A stretch of 31,498 nucleotides of DNA. It comes from Spirochaetota bacterium (lineage in GTDB: Bacteria; Spirochaetota; UBA12135; COTS27; JAFLEE01). Shown one piece after another: positions 15,777 through 24,711 of the stretch. The stretch lies in contig JAFLEE010000064.1 in the NCBI GenBank assembly GCA_017302015.1, positions 1 to 31,498 on the forward strand, in the 5' to 3' direction. The notes under the pieces were generated by a model, which saw only the letters and a program-made list of their open reading frames with translations, did no database searches and had not been told where the DNA came from. Each line of letters opens with the position of its first letter. Within the stretch, counting starts at the first letter, position 1. The position numbers and the translations under genes are program-made.

Positions 15777-16855
15777 GATTCCCCCACGGTCCGAAGCACC
15801 TCCAGGTGCCGCCGCGCCGACTCCGCCCAGGAGAACCGGGCGAGGTGCGCGGCCACCTTCCCGGCTGGCGGACGACCGCTTGCCAAGGCGCGCCCCATCG
15901 ACGCGGCGATGGACGACGGATCGGACGGGTCGCAATAATGGACCAGATCGCCCCCCACCTCCGGGATCGAAGCGGCTCGGGACGTCACCACGGGCAGGCC
16001 GAAGGCGAGGCCCTCCAGGATGGGAAGCCCGAAGCCCTCGTAAAAAGAGGGGAACACCAGGGCCGAGGCGTCCCGGTACCACGCCTTCAGTTCCGCCTCC
16101 GGCACGCGGCCGGTGAACAGGACGCGGTCGCCGAGGGCCGTGAGGAGTTCCCCGAGTCCCCGTTCCGGCGAATGGAAACCCTCGCGCTTCCCGACGATCA
16201 CGAAGCGGAGGCCATGCGGCGGATCGGCCAGGCGCCGGAACCCCTCGAGGGATCCCGCCAGATTCTTGTGGGGCTTCACATTCCCCACGAAAAGCAGATA
16301 GGGCCCGCCCTTCCGGGGTTGGGGATCGCCTCCCGCGGCGAAGCTGGCGTCGACCCCGCAATAGATGCGGTGGATCTTCCCGGGGGCCACACCCAAATAA
16401 TGCTGGATCTCTTTCGACGAAAAATCGGAGATGGTGAAGATCCCCCGGCTGCGCGCCGCGCGCCCGAAAAGAAGCCGCGCATAGGCGCGACGCAGCCACG
16501 ATCGCTCCGCGGTTTGGGCGATGGGCTGGAGATCATAGAGCGTCGCCACGCGCCGCCGCGCCCGAATGGGGAGCAGCGGCACGTTGAAATGCCCCGCCCA
16601 GAACACGTCGCAAGGCGGGATCACGCGCGGGTATTCCGCCTGCTCGAGGGGGGAAAAAATCGCCCGGGACCAGGCGCGAACCCGCGAAGGCCCCCCCGTG
16701 GGGATCCCCGCGGCGGCGATCCGGTCGGGATCGCCCAGGAGCGTCCAGCGGAAACCGGGCTCGCCGACCAGCCGCCTTAAATTTTCCCCCAAATACCGCC
16801 CGATCCCCGACCACGGGAGGGCCCGCGCATCCACGCAGACATGGATCTCTTTCAT
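15773..16855 (-). CDS. GT4-family glycosyltransferase (mannosyltransferase-like)
   Basis: A 360-residue GT-B enzyme. It begins 'MKEIHVCVDARALPWSGIGRYLGENL', the classic opening of WbaZ/MtfB-like GT4 mannosyltransferases. Mid-protein elements are 'VATLYDLQPIA', 'IFTISDFSSKEIQHYLGV' and 'YLLFVGNVKPHKNLAGSLEGF'. The EX7E motif lies at Glu273 and Glu281 in 'YEGFGLPILE'. Relatives often use GDP-mannose, but the sugar cannot be fixed here. ATG 16,855 overlaps the GT2 stop as ATGA, and its own TGA overlaps the polymerase's GTG, so translation of GT2, GT4 and polymerase is probably coupled. Confidence 0.93.
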   Translation of the reverse strand: MKEIHVCVDARALPWSGIGRYLGENLRRLVGEPGFRWTLLGDPDRIAAAGIPTGGPSRVRAWSRAIFSPLEQAEYPRVIPPCDVFWAGHFNVPLLPIRARRRVATLYDLQPIAQTAERSWLRRAYARLLFGRAARSRGIFTISDFSSKEIQHYLGVAPGKIHRIYCGVDASFAAGGDPQPRKGGPYLLFVGNVKPHKNLAGSLEGFRRLADPPHGLRFVIVGKREGFHSPERGLGELLTALGDRVLFTGRVPEAELKAWYRDASALVFPSFYEGFGLPILEGLAFGLPVVTSRAASIPEVGGDLVHYCDPSDPSSIAASMGRALASGRPPAGKVAAHLARFSWAESARRHLEVLRTVGES

Positions 16856-17673
16856 GCGCGTTTCCGCACCACGGAGAAACGGCGGCGGTAAAGCGCCACG
16901 AGGGCGCCGAGCCCGAGGCCCTCGAGGAAGAGCCGTAGACCGCCGCGCAGGAGATGGACCGCCCAGGCCCCCCAGGCGCCGAGCGCGCCTTGGCCGTGGA
17001 GGCGCTTGGCGCGGCGGACCTCGCCGTAGGCGCGCACCCACCGGCGGTGGGAGATGCCCTCGTAGCGCATGTTGGCGAGCACCCCGTCGAACGCGGCGAA
17101 CCGGGCGCCGCCCACGGAAAAACGCAGGAATAACTCGTAGTCCATCGCATATTTAAAATCTGGGCGGAACAGGCCCAGCCGTTCGTAGACGCGGCGGCGG
17201 ACGAAGGTGGCCTGGTGGTTGATGGTCATCTCACGGCGCAGACGGCGGGGGTCGGCGCCGAATACGGAGACCGCCCGCTCCCCCGCCCAGTAGCGCATGC
17301 TCCCGCAGGCGATCTCCACGTCCTCGGGCAGGGCCGCGATGCGCGCCAAGGCGCCCGGCTCGTACCAATCGTCGGCGTTCACCGTTCCGACCCACTCCCC
17401 GCGGCAACGCTGAAGGCCCTTATTGAACGCGTCGCTGATCCCGCCGTCGGGCTCGCTGACGAGGTGGGCGAGGCGGTCGGCCCACGGCCGAAGCAACTCC
17501 AGGGTCCCGTCGGTGGAGCCCCCATCGATGACCAGGTATTCGAAGGTGGGGCCCTCCTGGCTGAGCACGCTCCCCACGGTGCGCTCGATGGTGGCCCGGG
17601 CATTGCGGCAGATGGTGACCACGCTTACCTGGGGGGGCGCTCCCGCTCGACTGGGCTGGAAAGGGGGGGCCAT
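16852..17673 (-). CDS. GT2-family glycosyltransferase
   Basis: A 273-residue GT-A inverting transferase. 'VSVVTICRNARATIERTVGSV' (about 16-36) is the nucleotide-binding start; 'YLVIDGGSTDGTLEL' and 'DGGISDAFNKGL' are typical of WcaE/WfgS-like GT2 enzymes; the metal-binding DxD-type motif is 'NADDWY' with Asp101-Asp102. 'YAMDYELFLRF' late in the domain supplies the likely catalytic-base region. The C-terminus is basic and amphipathic ('RLFLEGLGLGALVALYRRRF'), suggesting membrane association. ATG 17,673 lies nine bases after the stop of the upstream membrane protein gene, and no strong ribosome site is seen. Sugar specificity unknown. Confidence 0.92.
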   Translation of the reverse strand: MAPPFQPSRAGAPPQVSVVTICRNARATIERTVGSVLSQEGPTFEYLVIDGGSTDGTLELLRPWADRLAHLVSEPDGGISDAFNKGLQRCRGEWVGTVNADDWYEPGALARIAALPEDVEIACGSMRYWAGERAVSVFGADPRRLRREMTINHQATFVRRRVYERLGLFRPDFKYAMDYELFLRFSVGGARFAAFDGVLANMRYEGISHRRWVRAYGEVRRAKRLHGQGALGAWGAWAVHLLRGGLRLFLEGLGLGALVALYRRRFSVVRKRA

Positions 17674-17682
17674 GGCCTTGGT

Positions 17683-19119
17683 CTAGGGAGCCATCCGGCG
17701 GATGAACGCCTGGTAATGCGGCTTGAACAACTCATAGGGGAAATAATCGGTGGAAGGGGGGACCTTCGTTTCATCGACGGGAACCCCCCGGGTGATCGCG
17801 TCGTATATCAGGGGCGTCATCTCGTAGGCTTCCCGCAGCATGGGATGGCCGCGTAAGGTCTTCTGCGAGGCCGGGATCCGCCCCAAATTGAAGATGGCGA
17901 GGACGCACAGGAAACCCGCCAGCACCCAGCGGCCCCGGGGGAGTCGGGTCCCCAATTCGATGACCGAGATGAAGGCCAAGGCGGCCACGATCCCCCAGGC
18001 GGGCACACTGTAATACACGAGGTTCATGACCCCGCTCCAGAAGACCATGTCATTCGCGGTGCCGGCCCCATCGGCGGCGATGAGCGCCATCATGATCGGG
18101 CAGGAGAGGAGCACGGCGAAGTACCCCGTGGCGTACCCCGCGAAACCCGCCCCGCGTTCCCGCGAGAGCCGGCGGGCGAGGGCGAGGCCCCCGGCGCCGA
18201 GGAACAGGAGGAAGAGGATCGCCAGGGAAGTGGACCCGCCGGTTCCCTCCCGCAGGACGGCGAAGAAGGATTCGAATCCCTTGTCCAGCATCCCCAGGGG
18301 CTCCCTCCAAAAGAGTTCCAGATGCGCCCGTTTGACCCTCGCCGGATGGTAGTGCTGGGTGAGGAATATGAGCGCCGGACCCGCCCAAGCCATATAGAAC
18401 AGTTTCACGGCCCCGGCCGCCGCCCAAGCCAGCGTCGCGTTGCGCAGGAATCGGGACCGGCCCTCCAGTCGCCAGGTCAACAGGAACAGGGCCCCGAGCA
18501 CCCCCGCGAACCAGAACCCCATCTCGTCGAGGAACAAGAGGAGCAGGGCGGGCGCAAGCCATGCCCATCCCCAACGGGGCGACGCGGGCTCGCGTTGCGA
18601 ACGGGCAAGCCACCAAGCGAGGAGGCAGCCCGCGCCGACGACCCCGGTGGCGATCTTGGCCGTGCGGAACCAGAACTGGAAGACCACCGGCGGGAGCGTG
18701 AGAAACCAGACGGCGAGGGCGAGACCGAGCCAGGGCCCCCATCGGGTCCCCGAACGCAACCCGAGCCAGAAGAAGCAGAGGGCAAGCAGCGAGGCGAGGA
18801 TCCAATGCAGGAGGGAATGGGTGTGCACCCACCCGGCCCGGTGGGACGCCAGGAGGAGGAACGCGTCGACCATATCGAGGGCGTAACTGGCCTCCCGCGC
18901 GCGGAAGTAATGGCTCAAATCGTTCGCGTGGGCGTCGAAGACTTTGCGAACCAGGCCGCCGACCCAACGCGGCTCTTCGCGCAAATAGGCGCTGGCATAG
19001 GCGGCGCCTTCGGGGTGCAGCAGGGGGGTGCGGCTCCACTGGAGCAGGGCGCTCGCCGCGAGGAGAAGGACGAAGACGCCCGCCACGAGCGCGGCCCGAG
19101 CGTAAGTGGAGTGGTGCAA
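17683..19119 (-). CDS. Polytopic membrane protein of the polysaccharide cluster (paralogue 2)
   Basis: A 478-residue protein with about ten hydrophobic helices and a soluble C-terminal tail ('[20 protein letters not shown]'). There is no ATG near the first helix. TTG 19,119 is chosen because AAGGA sits six bases upstream; GTG 19,086 is the alternative. The sequence parallels the protein at 4,410-5,774: '[17 protein letters not shown]' against 'YRGREVSHLFNWLDAK', '[10 protein letters not shown]' against 'VFYFRTSKI', 'LFLDEMGFW' against 'DWVDEQGMV'. I recognise no characterised family; lipid-linked-glycan handling (GT-C-like or export) is inference from topology and position. First gene of the minus-strand unit that runs to the free Wzz. 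Confidence 0.82.
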   Translation of the reverse strand: MHHSTYARAALVAGVFVLLLAASALLQWSRTPLLHPEGAAYASAYLREEPRWVGGLVRKVFDAHANDLSHYFRAREASYALDMVDAFLLLASHRAGWVHTHSLLHWILASLLALCFFWLGLRSGTRWGPWLGLALAVWFLTLPPVVFQFWFRTAKIATGVVGAGCLLAWWLARSQREPASPRWGWAWLAPALLLLFLDEMGFWFAGVLGALFLLTWRLEGRSRFLRNATLAWAAAGAVKLFYMAWAGPALIFLTQHYHPARVKRAHLELFWREPLGMLDKGFESFFAVLREGTGGSTSLAILFLLFLGAGGLALARRLSRERGAGFAGYATGYFAVLLSCPIMMALIAADGAGTANDMVFWSGVMNLVYYSVPAWGIVAALAFISVIELGTRLPRGRWVLAGFLCVLAIFNLGRIPASQKTLRGHPMLREAYEMTPLIYDAITRGVPVDETKVPPSTDYFPYELFKPHYQAFIRRMAP

Positions 19120-19220
19120 GGGAAATCCTTCAGCGCCGCCAGAAACGGGACGAAAAAGCTCCCCCCACCGCGCCGTGACCGGTGTGCAAGGCCCTCTCGG
19201 GGCAAAGGAAAGCCTCCCGT

Positions 19221-19231
19221 AGTATACTATA
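19221..19231. promoter_or_regulatory. Divergent promoter core with AGTATACT palindrome
   Basis: The 123-base gap between the divergent membrane protein gene and rfbF contains AGTATACTATA, a rare AT-rich patch. TATACT (19,223-19,228) reads as a good -10 for rfbF. On the other strand TATACT (complement of 19,221-19,226) and TATAGT (complement of 19,226-19,231) read as -10 elements for the minus-strand unit. No good -35 is found in either direction. Transcription of rfbF would begin about eight bases before its ATG, so its leader would be very short and no Shine-Dalgarno is visible. Confidence 0.4.
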
Positions 19232-19242
19232 GCCCATTCATC

Positions 19243-20013
19243 ATGAAAGCCGTCATACTCGCCGGGGGGATGGGAACCCGCATCTCCGAGGAAACCCACC
19301 TGAAGCCCAAGCCCATGATCGAGATCGGCGGCAAACCGATCCTGTGGCATATCCTGAAGATCTATTCCGCCCACGGCATCCACGACTTCATCATCTGCCT
19401 CGGCTATAAGGGCTACCTGATCAAGGAATACTTCGCCAATTATTTCCTCCACACCGCCGACGTGACCTTCCACATGCGCGAGAACCGCATGGAGGTCCAC
19501 CAGCAGCACGGCGAGCCCTGGCAGATCACCCTCATCGATACCGGCGAATTGACGATGACCGGGGGGCGCCTCAAGCGCGTCGCCCCCTACCTCCGGGGAG
19601 AAGAGGCCTTCTGCTTCACCTACGGCGACGGGGTGAGCGACGTCGACATCACCGCCCTCATCGCCCACCACCGCAAGGAAAAAGTCCAAGCCACGGTGAC
19701 GGCCATCCAACCCCCGGGGCGCTTCGGTTCCCTGAGCATGGACGGCAACCGCATCACCTCCTTCCAAGAGAAGCCCCTCGGCGACGGTTCTTGGATCAAC
19801 GGCGGCTTCTTCGTGCTCTCGCCCGGCGTCATCGACCGCATCGAGGGCGACAAGACCGTGTGGGAAAAGCAGCCCCTCGAGAGCCTGGCCCACGACGGCC
19901 AATTGGCGGTCTACCGCCACCCCGGATTCTGGCAACCCATGGACACCGTGCGCGACAAGCAGCACCTCGAGGACCTTTGGGCCTCGGGCAAGGCGCCCTG
20001 GAAGGTCTGGTGA
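19243..20013 (+). CDS. rfbF: Glucose-1-phosphate cytidylyltransferase
   Basis: A 256-residue nucleotidyltransferase, the typical length of RfbF. It begins '[20 protein letters not shown]' with the Gly-rich loop GGMGTR at 8-13, followed by '[17 protein letters not shown]' at 21-37. The region '[14 protein letters not shown]' holds the metal-binding aspartate, and '[11 protein letters not shown]' and '[10 protein letters not shown]' complete the family pattern. It joins CTP and alpha-D-glucose 1-phosphate to give CDP-glucose, the first step to CDP-3,6-dideoxyhexoses. ATG 19,243 is the only sensible start; upstream in-frame sequence runs antisense to the membrane protein gene. The stop is three bases before the rfbG start, and rfbF leads a five-gene unit. 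Confidence 0.97.
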   Translation: MKAVILAGGMGTRISEETHLKPKPMIEIGGKPILWHILKIYSAHGIHDFIICLGYKGYLIKEYFANYFLHTADVTFHMRENRMEVHQQHGEPWQITLIDTGELTMTGGRLKRVAPYLRGEEAFCFTYGDGVSDVDITALIAHHRKEKVQATVTAIQPPGRFGSLSMDGNRITSFQEKPLGDGSWINGGFFVLSPGVIDRIEGDKTVWEKQPLESLAHDGQLAVYRHPGFWQPMDTVRDKQHLEDLWASGKAPWKVW

Positions 20014-20016
20014 CCC

Positions 20017-21123
20017 ATGCGGGAGGCCTTCGACGGTTTCTACCGCGGCCGGCGCGTGCTGGTCACCGGGCACACGGGCTTCAAGGGCTCCTGGCTCAGC
20101 CTATGGCTTGAATCCTTGGGCGCTCGGGTCTCCGGATTCGCCCTGGCGCCCCCGACGAACCCCAGCCATTTCGACGCCCTCGGCCTCGCGGGCCGCATGG
20201 ACGACCGACGGGGCGATGTGCGCGATGCCGCCCTCCTGGCGAAGATCGTGGCGGAGGTGAAGCCCGAAGTCGTCTTCCATCTGGCGGCCCAGCCCCTCGT
20301 GCGACTGAGCTACGAACAGCCCGTGGAAACCATGGCGAGCAACGTGATGGGAACGGCCCATCTGCTCGAGGCCGTACGCGGGCTTCGGTCCCCCTGCGTC
20401 TGCCAGATCATCACCACGGACAAATGCTACGAGAACCGCGAATGGATCTACGCCTACCGCGAGAACGACGCCCTCGGCGGCTACGACCCCTATAGCGCCT
20501 CCAAGGCGGGGGCCGAACTGATGACCGCCTCCTGGCGGCAATCCTTCTTCCACCCCGACCGCCTCGCCGAGCACGGCGTCTCGGTGGCCTCGGTGCGCGC
20601 CGGGAACGTCATCGGAGGCGGCGACTGGGCCCTCGACCGCATCGTGCCCGATTGCGTGCGCGCGCTCATGGCCGGCAAAACGATCCCCGTGCGCAACCCC
20701 GAGGCCATCCGGCCGTGGCAGCATGTCTTGGAGCCGCTCTCGGGCTACCTCTGGCTCGCGGCCCGCCAGGCCACCCGCGCCCCCGAGTTCGCCGATAGCT
20801 TCAATTTCGGGCCCCAGGCCGGCGATGCGCTCCCGGTGAGGGAAGTCGCCCGGCTCGTCGTCGAATCCTGGGGCGAGGGCCGCTGGGAAGCCACCGGCGT
20901 CGGCGGCCCCCACGAGGCCCGCTTCCTCAAACTCGATACGGCGAAGGCGCAGGCCCTCTTGGGCTGGAGGCCCGTCTACGGCGCGGCCCAGGCGATCGCC
21001 CACACCGTCGCGTGGTACCGCGCCTCGGCCGCCGGCAAGATGGACGCCTCCCCGTTCGGCCTCCGCCAGATCCACGATTTCGTCGAACAAGCCCGGGCGA
21101 TGAAACTCGCCTGGGCCGGATGA
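20017..21123 (+). CDS. rfbG: CDP-glucose 4,6-dehydratase
   Basis: A 368-residue extended SDR. The NAD-binding motif '[18 protein letters not shown]' has TGHTGFKG at residues 17-24, the RfbG form rather than that of dTDP- or GDP-sugar dehydratases. The catalytic region reads '[11 protein letters not shown]' and '[13 protein letters not shown]', giving Tyr159 and Lys163; the Thr-Asp-Lys is typical of dehydratases. '[19 protein letters not shown]' and '[14 protein letters not shown]' are also diagnostic. It converts CDP-D-glucose to CDP-4-keto-6-deoxy-D-glucose in the cytoplasm. Its final codons overlap the rfbH start as ATGA (21,120-21,123). Confidence 0.97.
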   Translation: MREAFDGFYRGRRVLVTGHTGFKGSWLSLWLESLGARVSGFALAPPTNPSHFDALGLAGRMDDRRGDVRDAALLAKIVAEVKPEVVFHLAAQPLVRLSYEQPVETMASNVMGTAHLLEAVRGLRSPCVCQIITTDKCYENREWIYAYRENDALGGYDPYSASKAGAELMTASWRQSFFHPDRLAEHGVSVASVRAGNVIGGGDWALDRIVPDCVRALMAGKTIPVRNPEAIRPWQHVLEPLSGYLWLAARQATRAPEFADSFNFGPQAGDALPVREVARLVVESWGEGRWEATGVGGPHEARFLKLDTAKAQALLGWRPVYGAAQAIAHTVAWYRASAAGKMDASPFGLRQIHDFVEQARAMKLAWAG

Positions 21124-22484
21124 ACAAGATGAGCGCCAAGAGCCCCGCCGAACTAAAACGCGACATCCTCGCCCTGGTCGAGGACTATTACAAGGCGGTC
21201 CACGACCCCGCCCTCAAGCCCCCCTTCGTCCCCGGCACCTCCCGCGTGCCCTACGCCGCCCGCGTCTTCGGCGAGAAGGAGATGACGAACCTCGTCGACG
21301 CGTCCCTCGACTTCTGGCTCACCGCGGGGCCCTGGGCCGAGCGCTTCGAGAAGGGCCTGGCGAAACTGCTGGGCACCCGCTACGCGCTCCTGGTGAACTC
21401 GGGCTCCTCGGCGAACCTCCTGGCGTTCATGACCCTCACCTCGCCCCAACTCGGCGATCGCCGCATCCGCCGCGGCGACGAGGTCATCACCGTCGCCGCC
21501 GGCTTCCCCACCACCGTGGCGCCGATGATCCAGTACGGCGCGGTGCCCGTCTTCGTCGACGTGACGCTGCCGACCTACAATATCGATGTCGGCCGCCTCG
21601 AGGCCGCCCGCTCCGAGCGCACGCGGGCCGTCATGGTCGCCCATACCCTGGGCAATCCCTTCGACCTCGCCGCCGTGCGCGCCTTCTGCGACAAGCACCG
21701 CCTCTGGCTCGTCGAGGACAATTGCGACGCCCTCGGCAGCCGGTGCCAGGTGGGCGGGGAATGGGTGTTCACCGGCACGGTGGGCGACCTGGGCACCTCC
21801 AGCTTCTACCCGCCCCACCACATGACCATGGGCGAGGGCGGCGCGGTCTACACGCGATCGGGCGAACTCAAGAAGATCGCCGAGTCCATGCGCGATTGGG
21901 GCCGGGATTGCTGGTGCGCCTCCGGGAAGGACAATACCTGCGGGCGCCGCTTCGAGTGGAAACTCGGCGAACTCCCCGAGGGCTACGACCACAAGTACAC
22001 CTACTCGCATTTCGGCTACAACCTCAAGGCCACCGACCTGCAGGCCGCCATCGGTTGCGCCCAACTCGAGCGCGTACCCGAGTTCACCCTCGCGCGTCGG
22101 CGGAATTGGCAGGCGCTGCGCGAGGGCCTCGCCGATCTCGAACGCTATTTCGTGCTGCCCGAAGCCACGCCGGGCACCGAGCCCAGCTGGTTCGGCTTCC
22201 TGCTCACCCTGAAAGACGACGCGCCGTTCACCCGCGACGCCCTGGTGCGCCACCTCGAGGACGACGGCATCCAGACGCGCATGCTCTTCGCGGGGAACCT
22301 CCTGCGCCATCCGGCCTTCGACGAACTGCGCGCCGCCGGCAGCGGCTACCGCGTCGTGGGCGAACTCGCCCAGACCGACCGGATCATGAACCGCACCCTT
22401 TGGCTCGGCGTCTATCCGGGCATGACCCCGGCGATGATCGCCCAGATGCTGGGCTCCCTGCACCGCTTCGCCGCCCGAAACTGA
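21120..22484 (+). CDS. rfbH: CDP-4-keto-6-deoxy-D-glucose 3-dehydrase (E1)
   Basis: A 454-residue member of the DegT/DnrJ/EryC1/StrS aminotransferase fold that acts as a dehydrase. Two features separate it from true aminotransferases. The PLP-lysine position is histidine ('[17 protein letters not shown]', His233/His234). It also has an iron-sulfur cysteine set, '[12 protein letters not shown]', with Cys264, Cys266 and Cys274 visible. Both are known for RfbH/AscC, which uses PMP and a [2Fe-2S] cluster with an E3-type reductase to remove the C3 hydroxyl. No reductase (AscD/DdhD) gene lies in the window. ATG 21,120 overlaps the rfbG stop. Product: the CDP-4-keto-3,6-dideoxy-D-glucose intermediate. 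Confidence 0.96.
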   Translation: MNKMSAKSPAELKRDILALVEDYYKAVHDPALKPPFVPGTSRVPYAARVFGEKEMTNLVDASLDFWLTAGPWAERFEKGLAKLLGTRYALLVNSGSSANLLAFMTLTSPQLGDRRIRRGDEVITVAAGFPTTVAPMIQYGAVPVFVDVTLPTYNIDVGRLEAARSERTRAVMVAHTLGNPFDLAAVRAFCDKHRLWLVEDNCDALGSRCQVGGEWVFTGTVGDLGTSSFYPPHHMTMGEGGAVYTRSGELKKIAESMRDWGRDCWCASGKDNTCGRRFEWKLGELPEGYDHKYTYSHFGYNLKATDLQAAIGCAQLERVPEFTLARRRNWQALREGLADLERYFVLPEATPGTEPSWFGFLLTLKDDAPFTRDALVRHLEDDGIQTRMLFAGNLLRHPAFDELRAAGSGYRVVGELAQTDRIMNRTLWLGVYPGMTPAMIAQMLGSLHRFAARN

Positions 22485-22489
22485 CGCCG

Positions 22490-23524
22490 TTGCTCCCGGC
22501 CGACGACCTCGACTCCATCGTGGGCCGCGTGGGCCAGGCCTGGGAACCGCTCTCGGGCAAGCGCCTCTTCCTCACCGGCGGCACGGGCTTCTTCGGCAAA
22601 TGGCTCGTGGGCAGTTTCCTGCGGGCCAACGACCGCTTGGGCCTCGGGGCCAGCCTCCATCTCCTGACGCGCAGCCCCGAGCGTTTCCGCGCGGCCGAAC
22701 CCGCCTTGGCGAACCACCCCGCCGTCACCCTCGTGCCGGGCGATCTGCGCGACTTCCCGTTCCCCGAAGGCGGCTTCTCCCATTGCCTGCACGCCGCCAC
22801 CGACGCCGACACCGCGCTCATCGAAAGGGATCCCGCCGGCACCCTCGCCGCCACCTACGCGGGGACCGAGCGCGTGCTCGCCTTCTGCCGCCAGGCGGGC
22901 GTCGGCCGATTCCTCCTCACCTCCTCCGGCGCCGTCTACGGGGTCCAAGCGCCCGACCTTCCGCGCGTTCCCGAAAGCTACCCCGGGGCGCCGGATCCCC
23001 AGGGCCCGGCATCCGCCTACGGCGAGGGCAAGCGCCTCGCCGAACTCCTCCTGGCGATCCACCGAAGGCAATGGGGCCTCCAGGGGGTGGTGGCCCGCTG
23101 CTGGGCTTTCGTCGGCCCCCACCTTCCCCTCGAGGCCCATTTCGCCGTGGGCAATTTCATCGGGGCGGCCCTCCGCCGCGAGCCGATCATCGTGAAGGGG
23201 GACGGCACGCCCGCCCGTACCTACCTCTACGCTTCGGATCTCGCCTGGTGGCTCTGGCGCCTCCTCCTCGCCGCCCCGGACGGGACCGTCTGCAATGTCG
23301 GCGCCGAGGAGGAGGTGAGCATCGCGGGCGTCGCCCGACTGGTCGCCGAGATCGCGGGGGGCGGCTCGCCGGTGCGCATCCTGGGGACGCCCGTCCCCGG
23401 GCGGGCCCCGGCGCGCTACGTGCCCGCCATCGACCGGGCGGCGGGCCTCGGCTTGCGCCCGAGCGTTCCCCTGCGCGCCGCCCTCGAGAAAACCCTCCGC
23501 TTCTACGCGATGCGACCGACGTGA
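22490..23524 (+). CDS. NAD-dependent epimerase/reductase, probable CDP-3,6-dideoxyhexose 4-reductase (RfbJ/RfbS-like)
   Basis: A 344-residue extended SDR. The NAD(P) motif is 'LFLTGGTGFFGKWLV' (TGGTGFFG at 29-36), 'LLTSSGAVYG' supplies the serine region and 'ASAYGEGKRLAE' gives Tyr177 and Lys181, all intact. By position after rfbFGH it should reduce the 4-keto group of CDP-4-keto-3,6-dideoxyglucose, giving CDP-abequose (RfbJ) or CDP-paratose (RfbS); motifs alone do not decide which. The start is TTG at 22,490, five bases after the rfbH stop; GTG 22,520 is the alternative, and no ATG exists before the nucleotide-binding motif. Its stop overlaps the GT2 start as GTGA. Confidence 0.85.
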   Translation: MLPADDLDSIVGRVGQAWEPLSGKRLFLTGGTGFFGKWLVGSFLRANDRLGLGASLHLLTRSPERFRAAEPALANHPAVTLVPGDLRDFPFPEGGFSHCLHAATDADTALIERDPAGTLAATYAGTERVLAFCRQAGVGRFLLTSSGAVYGVQAPDLPRVPESYPGAPDPQGPASAYGEGKRLAELLLAIHRRQWGLQGVVARCWAFVGPHLPLEAHFAVGNFIGAALRREPIIVKGDGTPARTYLYASDLAWWLWRLLLAAPDGTVCNVGAEEEVSIAGVARLVAEIAGGGSPVRILGTPVPGRAPARYVPAIDRAAGLGLRPSVPLRAALEKTLRFYAMRPT

Positions 23525-24447
23525 ATCCCCAAGACCTGACGATTTACATCGCAACGCATAATCGGGGCGCGTATCTCGAGGAGACCCTGGAGAGCCTGCG
23601 GGCCCAGACCCTCCAGGGGTTCCGCTGGATCGTCGGCGACAACGCCTCCACGGACGACACCCCCGCGCGCCTGGAAAAATGGGCCCAACGGGGGGTGCGG
23701 ATCTGCCGGTCCGAGACGCTCCTGGCGCCCTGGCGCAATATCCGCCGAGGGGCCGACCTCGCCGAGACGCCGTGGGTCGTCCTCTTCCACGACGACGATC
23801 TCCTCCACCCCCGATTCGTCGAGCAGGTGGCCCGCGTCCTCTCGGCGGACCCCGAGGCCGCCCTCGTTTCCGCCGGCTTCCGCTCCACGCCGGCCCCCTC
23901 GCCCTCCGACTGGACGGCCCTCGCGGGCATCGCCAAGCCGTGCCCCGACCGCGCCTCCTTCGCCACCGCCCTCTACCGAGGCTACGCGCCCCATTTCGGC
24001 GCGACCGTCTACCGCACCCAAGTCGCCCGCCGTGTGGAGGGCCGTGTGGAGGAGTTCGGGAAGATCTGCGATTATCCCTTCATCCTCGAGAATCTTACGG
24101 CCGACCGCCACGCGATCCTGCTGCCGGAGGCCTGGGTCCAGTACCGCATCCACCCGGGGCAGGATATCCAGGGGCGCGCGTCGGGGCCCTTTCTCGGCGA
24201 GGTCCTCGCCCTCCACCGCTACTACCGCGGCCTCATGGGAACCTCGCTTTTCAAAGGGTCCGGGCTCGTGTGGCTGCTTTGGAACGACCAGCGCCTCGAG
24301 CATCTCCTGTCCGCCGTCGGGCTGAGTTATCGCCAGTCGCGGCGGGAGGCGCTTCGCGCGGGGGCCACGACGCGGCTTTCCATGGCATTCGGGGTTGCGA
24401 AGCGGCTTTTCGCGCGCGTGCGCCATGGACGAAGGTTCCATGCCTAA
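23521..24447 (+). CDS. GT2-family glycosyltransferase
   Basis: A 308-residue GT-A enzyme starting at GTG 23,521, which overlaps the preceding stop (GTGA). The start 'LTIYIATHNRGAYLEETLESL', 'WIVGDNASTDDTPARLEKW' and metal-binding 'VLFHDDDLLHP' (Asp91-93) define the family. The C-terminal third ('YRIHPGQD', then basic helices) is typical of RfbV/abequosyltransferase-like proteins that act on lipid carriers at the membrane. Position at the end of the CDP-dideoxyhexose genes makes it the best candidate to use that sugar as donor; this is inference. It ends 264 bases before the convergent ABC exporter gene. Confidence 0.92.
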   Translation: MNPQDLTIYIATHNRGAYLEETLESLRAQTLQGFRWIVGDNASTDDTPARLEKWAQRGVRICRSETLLAPWRNIRRGADLAETPWVVLFHDDDLLHPRFVEQVARVLSADPEAALVSAGFRSTPAPSPSDWTALAGIAKPCPDRASFATALYRGYAPHFGATVYRTQVARRVEGRVEEFGKICDYPFILENLTADRHAILLPEAWVQYRIHPGQDIQGRASGPFLGEVLALHRYYRGLMGTSLFKGSGLVWLLWNDQRLEHLLSAVGLSYRQSRREALRAGATTRLSMAFGVAKRLFARVRHGRRFHA

Positions 24448-24546
24448 CCACTCCCAGGAAGGGCCCCGGTCCTGAATCCAGGCGCCATCCCCACGGGGTC
24501 TCGGCGCTTGCCGTGGAAGCCGGTCATGGCCATCCACCCCTGGTGA

Positions 24547-24578
24547 AGCGCCCTCCGCCGAGTCCCGGGCGGAGCGCT
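24547..24578. terminator. Strong GC hairpin in convergent gap
   Basis: AGCG, a two-base bulge, then CTCCGCC (24,553-24,559), an eight-base loop, GGCGGAG (24,568-24,574) and CGCT: eleven base pairs in all. It lies near the middle of the 264-base gap between the GT2 gene and the ABC exporter gene, where both transcripts must end. It lacks a T-run, so it would not be a classic intrinsic terminator. The rest of the gap holds no convincing gene on either strand. Confidence 0.35.
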
Positions 24579-24711
24579 CGAGGACCTGGCATCGCTCCAC
24601 CGATTCGAAGACGGGGTACGGGAAGCGAAAACCGCCCGCCCGGTTCACCCTCCGCCCGACGGTGTCCACCGCGCGGCCCACGGGGGTCCCGCGGCCGTCG
24701 GCGGCGCGGGG

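Noticed and set aside
18322-19242. N-terminal extension of the rfbF frame by over 300 codons
   Set aside because: The extension is Arg/Pro/Glu-rich and lies antisense to the membrane protein gene; a clean RfbF start (MKAVILAGG) exists at 19,243.
19120-20073. Long minus-strand extension of the membrane protein frame across rfbF
   Set aside because: It is the complement of the rfbF coding sequence. A TTG with a good ribosome site at 19,119 sits just before the first membrane helix.
21153-22463. 436-residue minus-strand open frame opposite rfbH
   Set aside because: It is a Gly/Ala/His-rich mirror of a high-GC gene; rfbH on the other strand has catalytic and cluster motifs.
21120-22484. PLP aminotransferase making a 3- or 4-amino sugar
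   Set aside because: The lysine that binds PLP is replaced by histidine and the CxC...C cluster cysteines are present, as in RfbH dehydrase.
24448-24711. Small gene in the convergent gap
   Set aside because: The open frames there are short, lack ribosome sites and have Arg/Pro-rich shadow composition; only a hairpin is credible.
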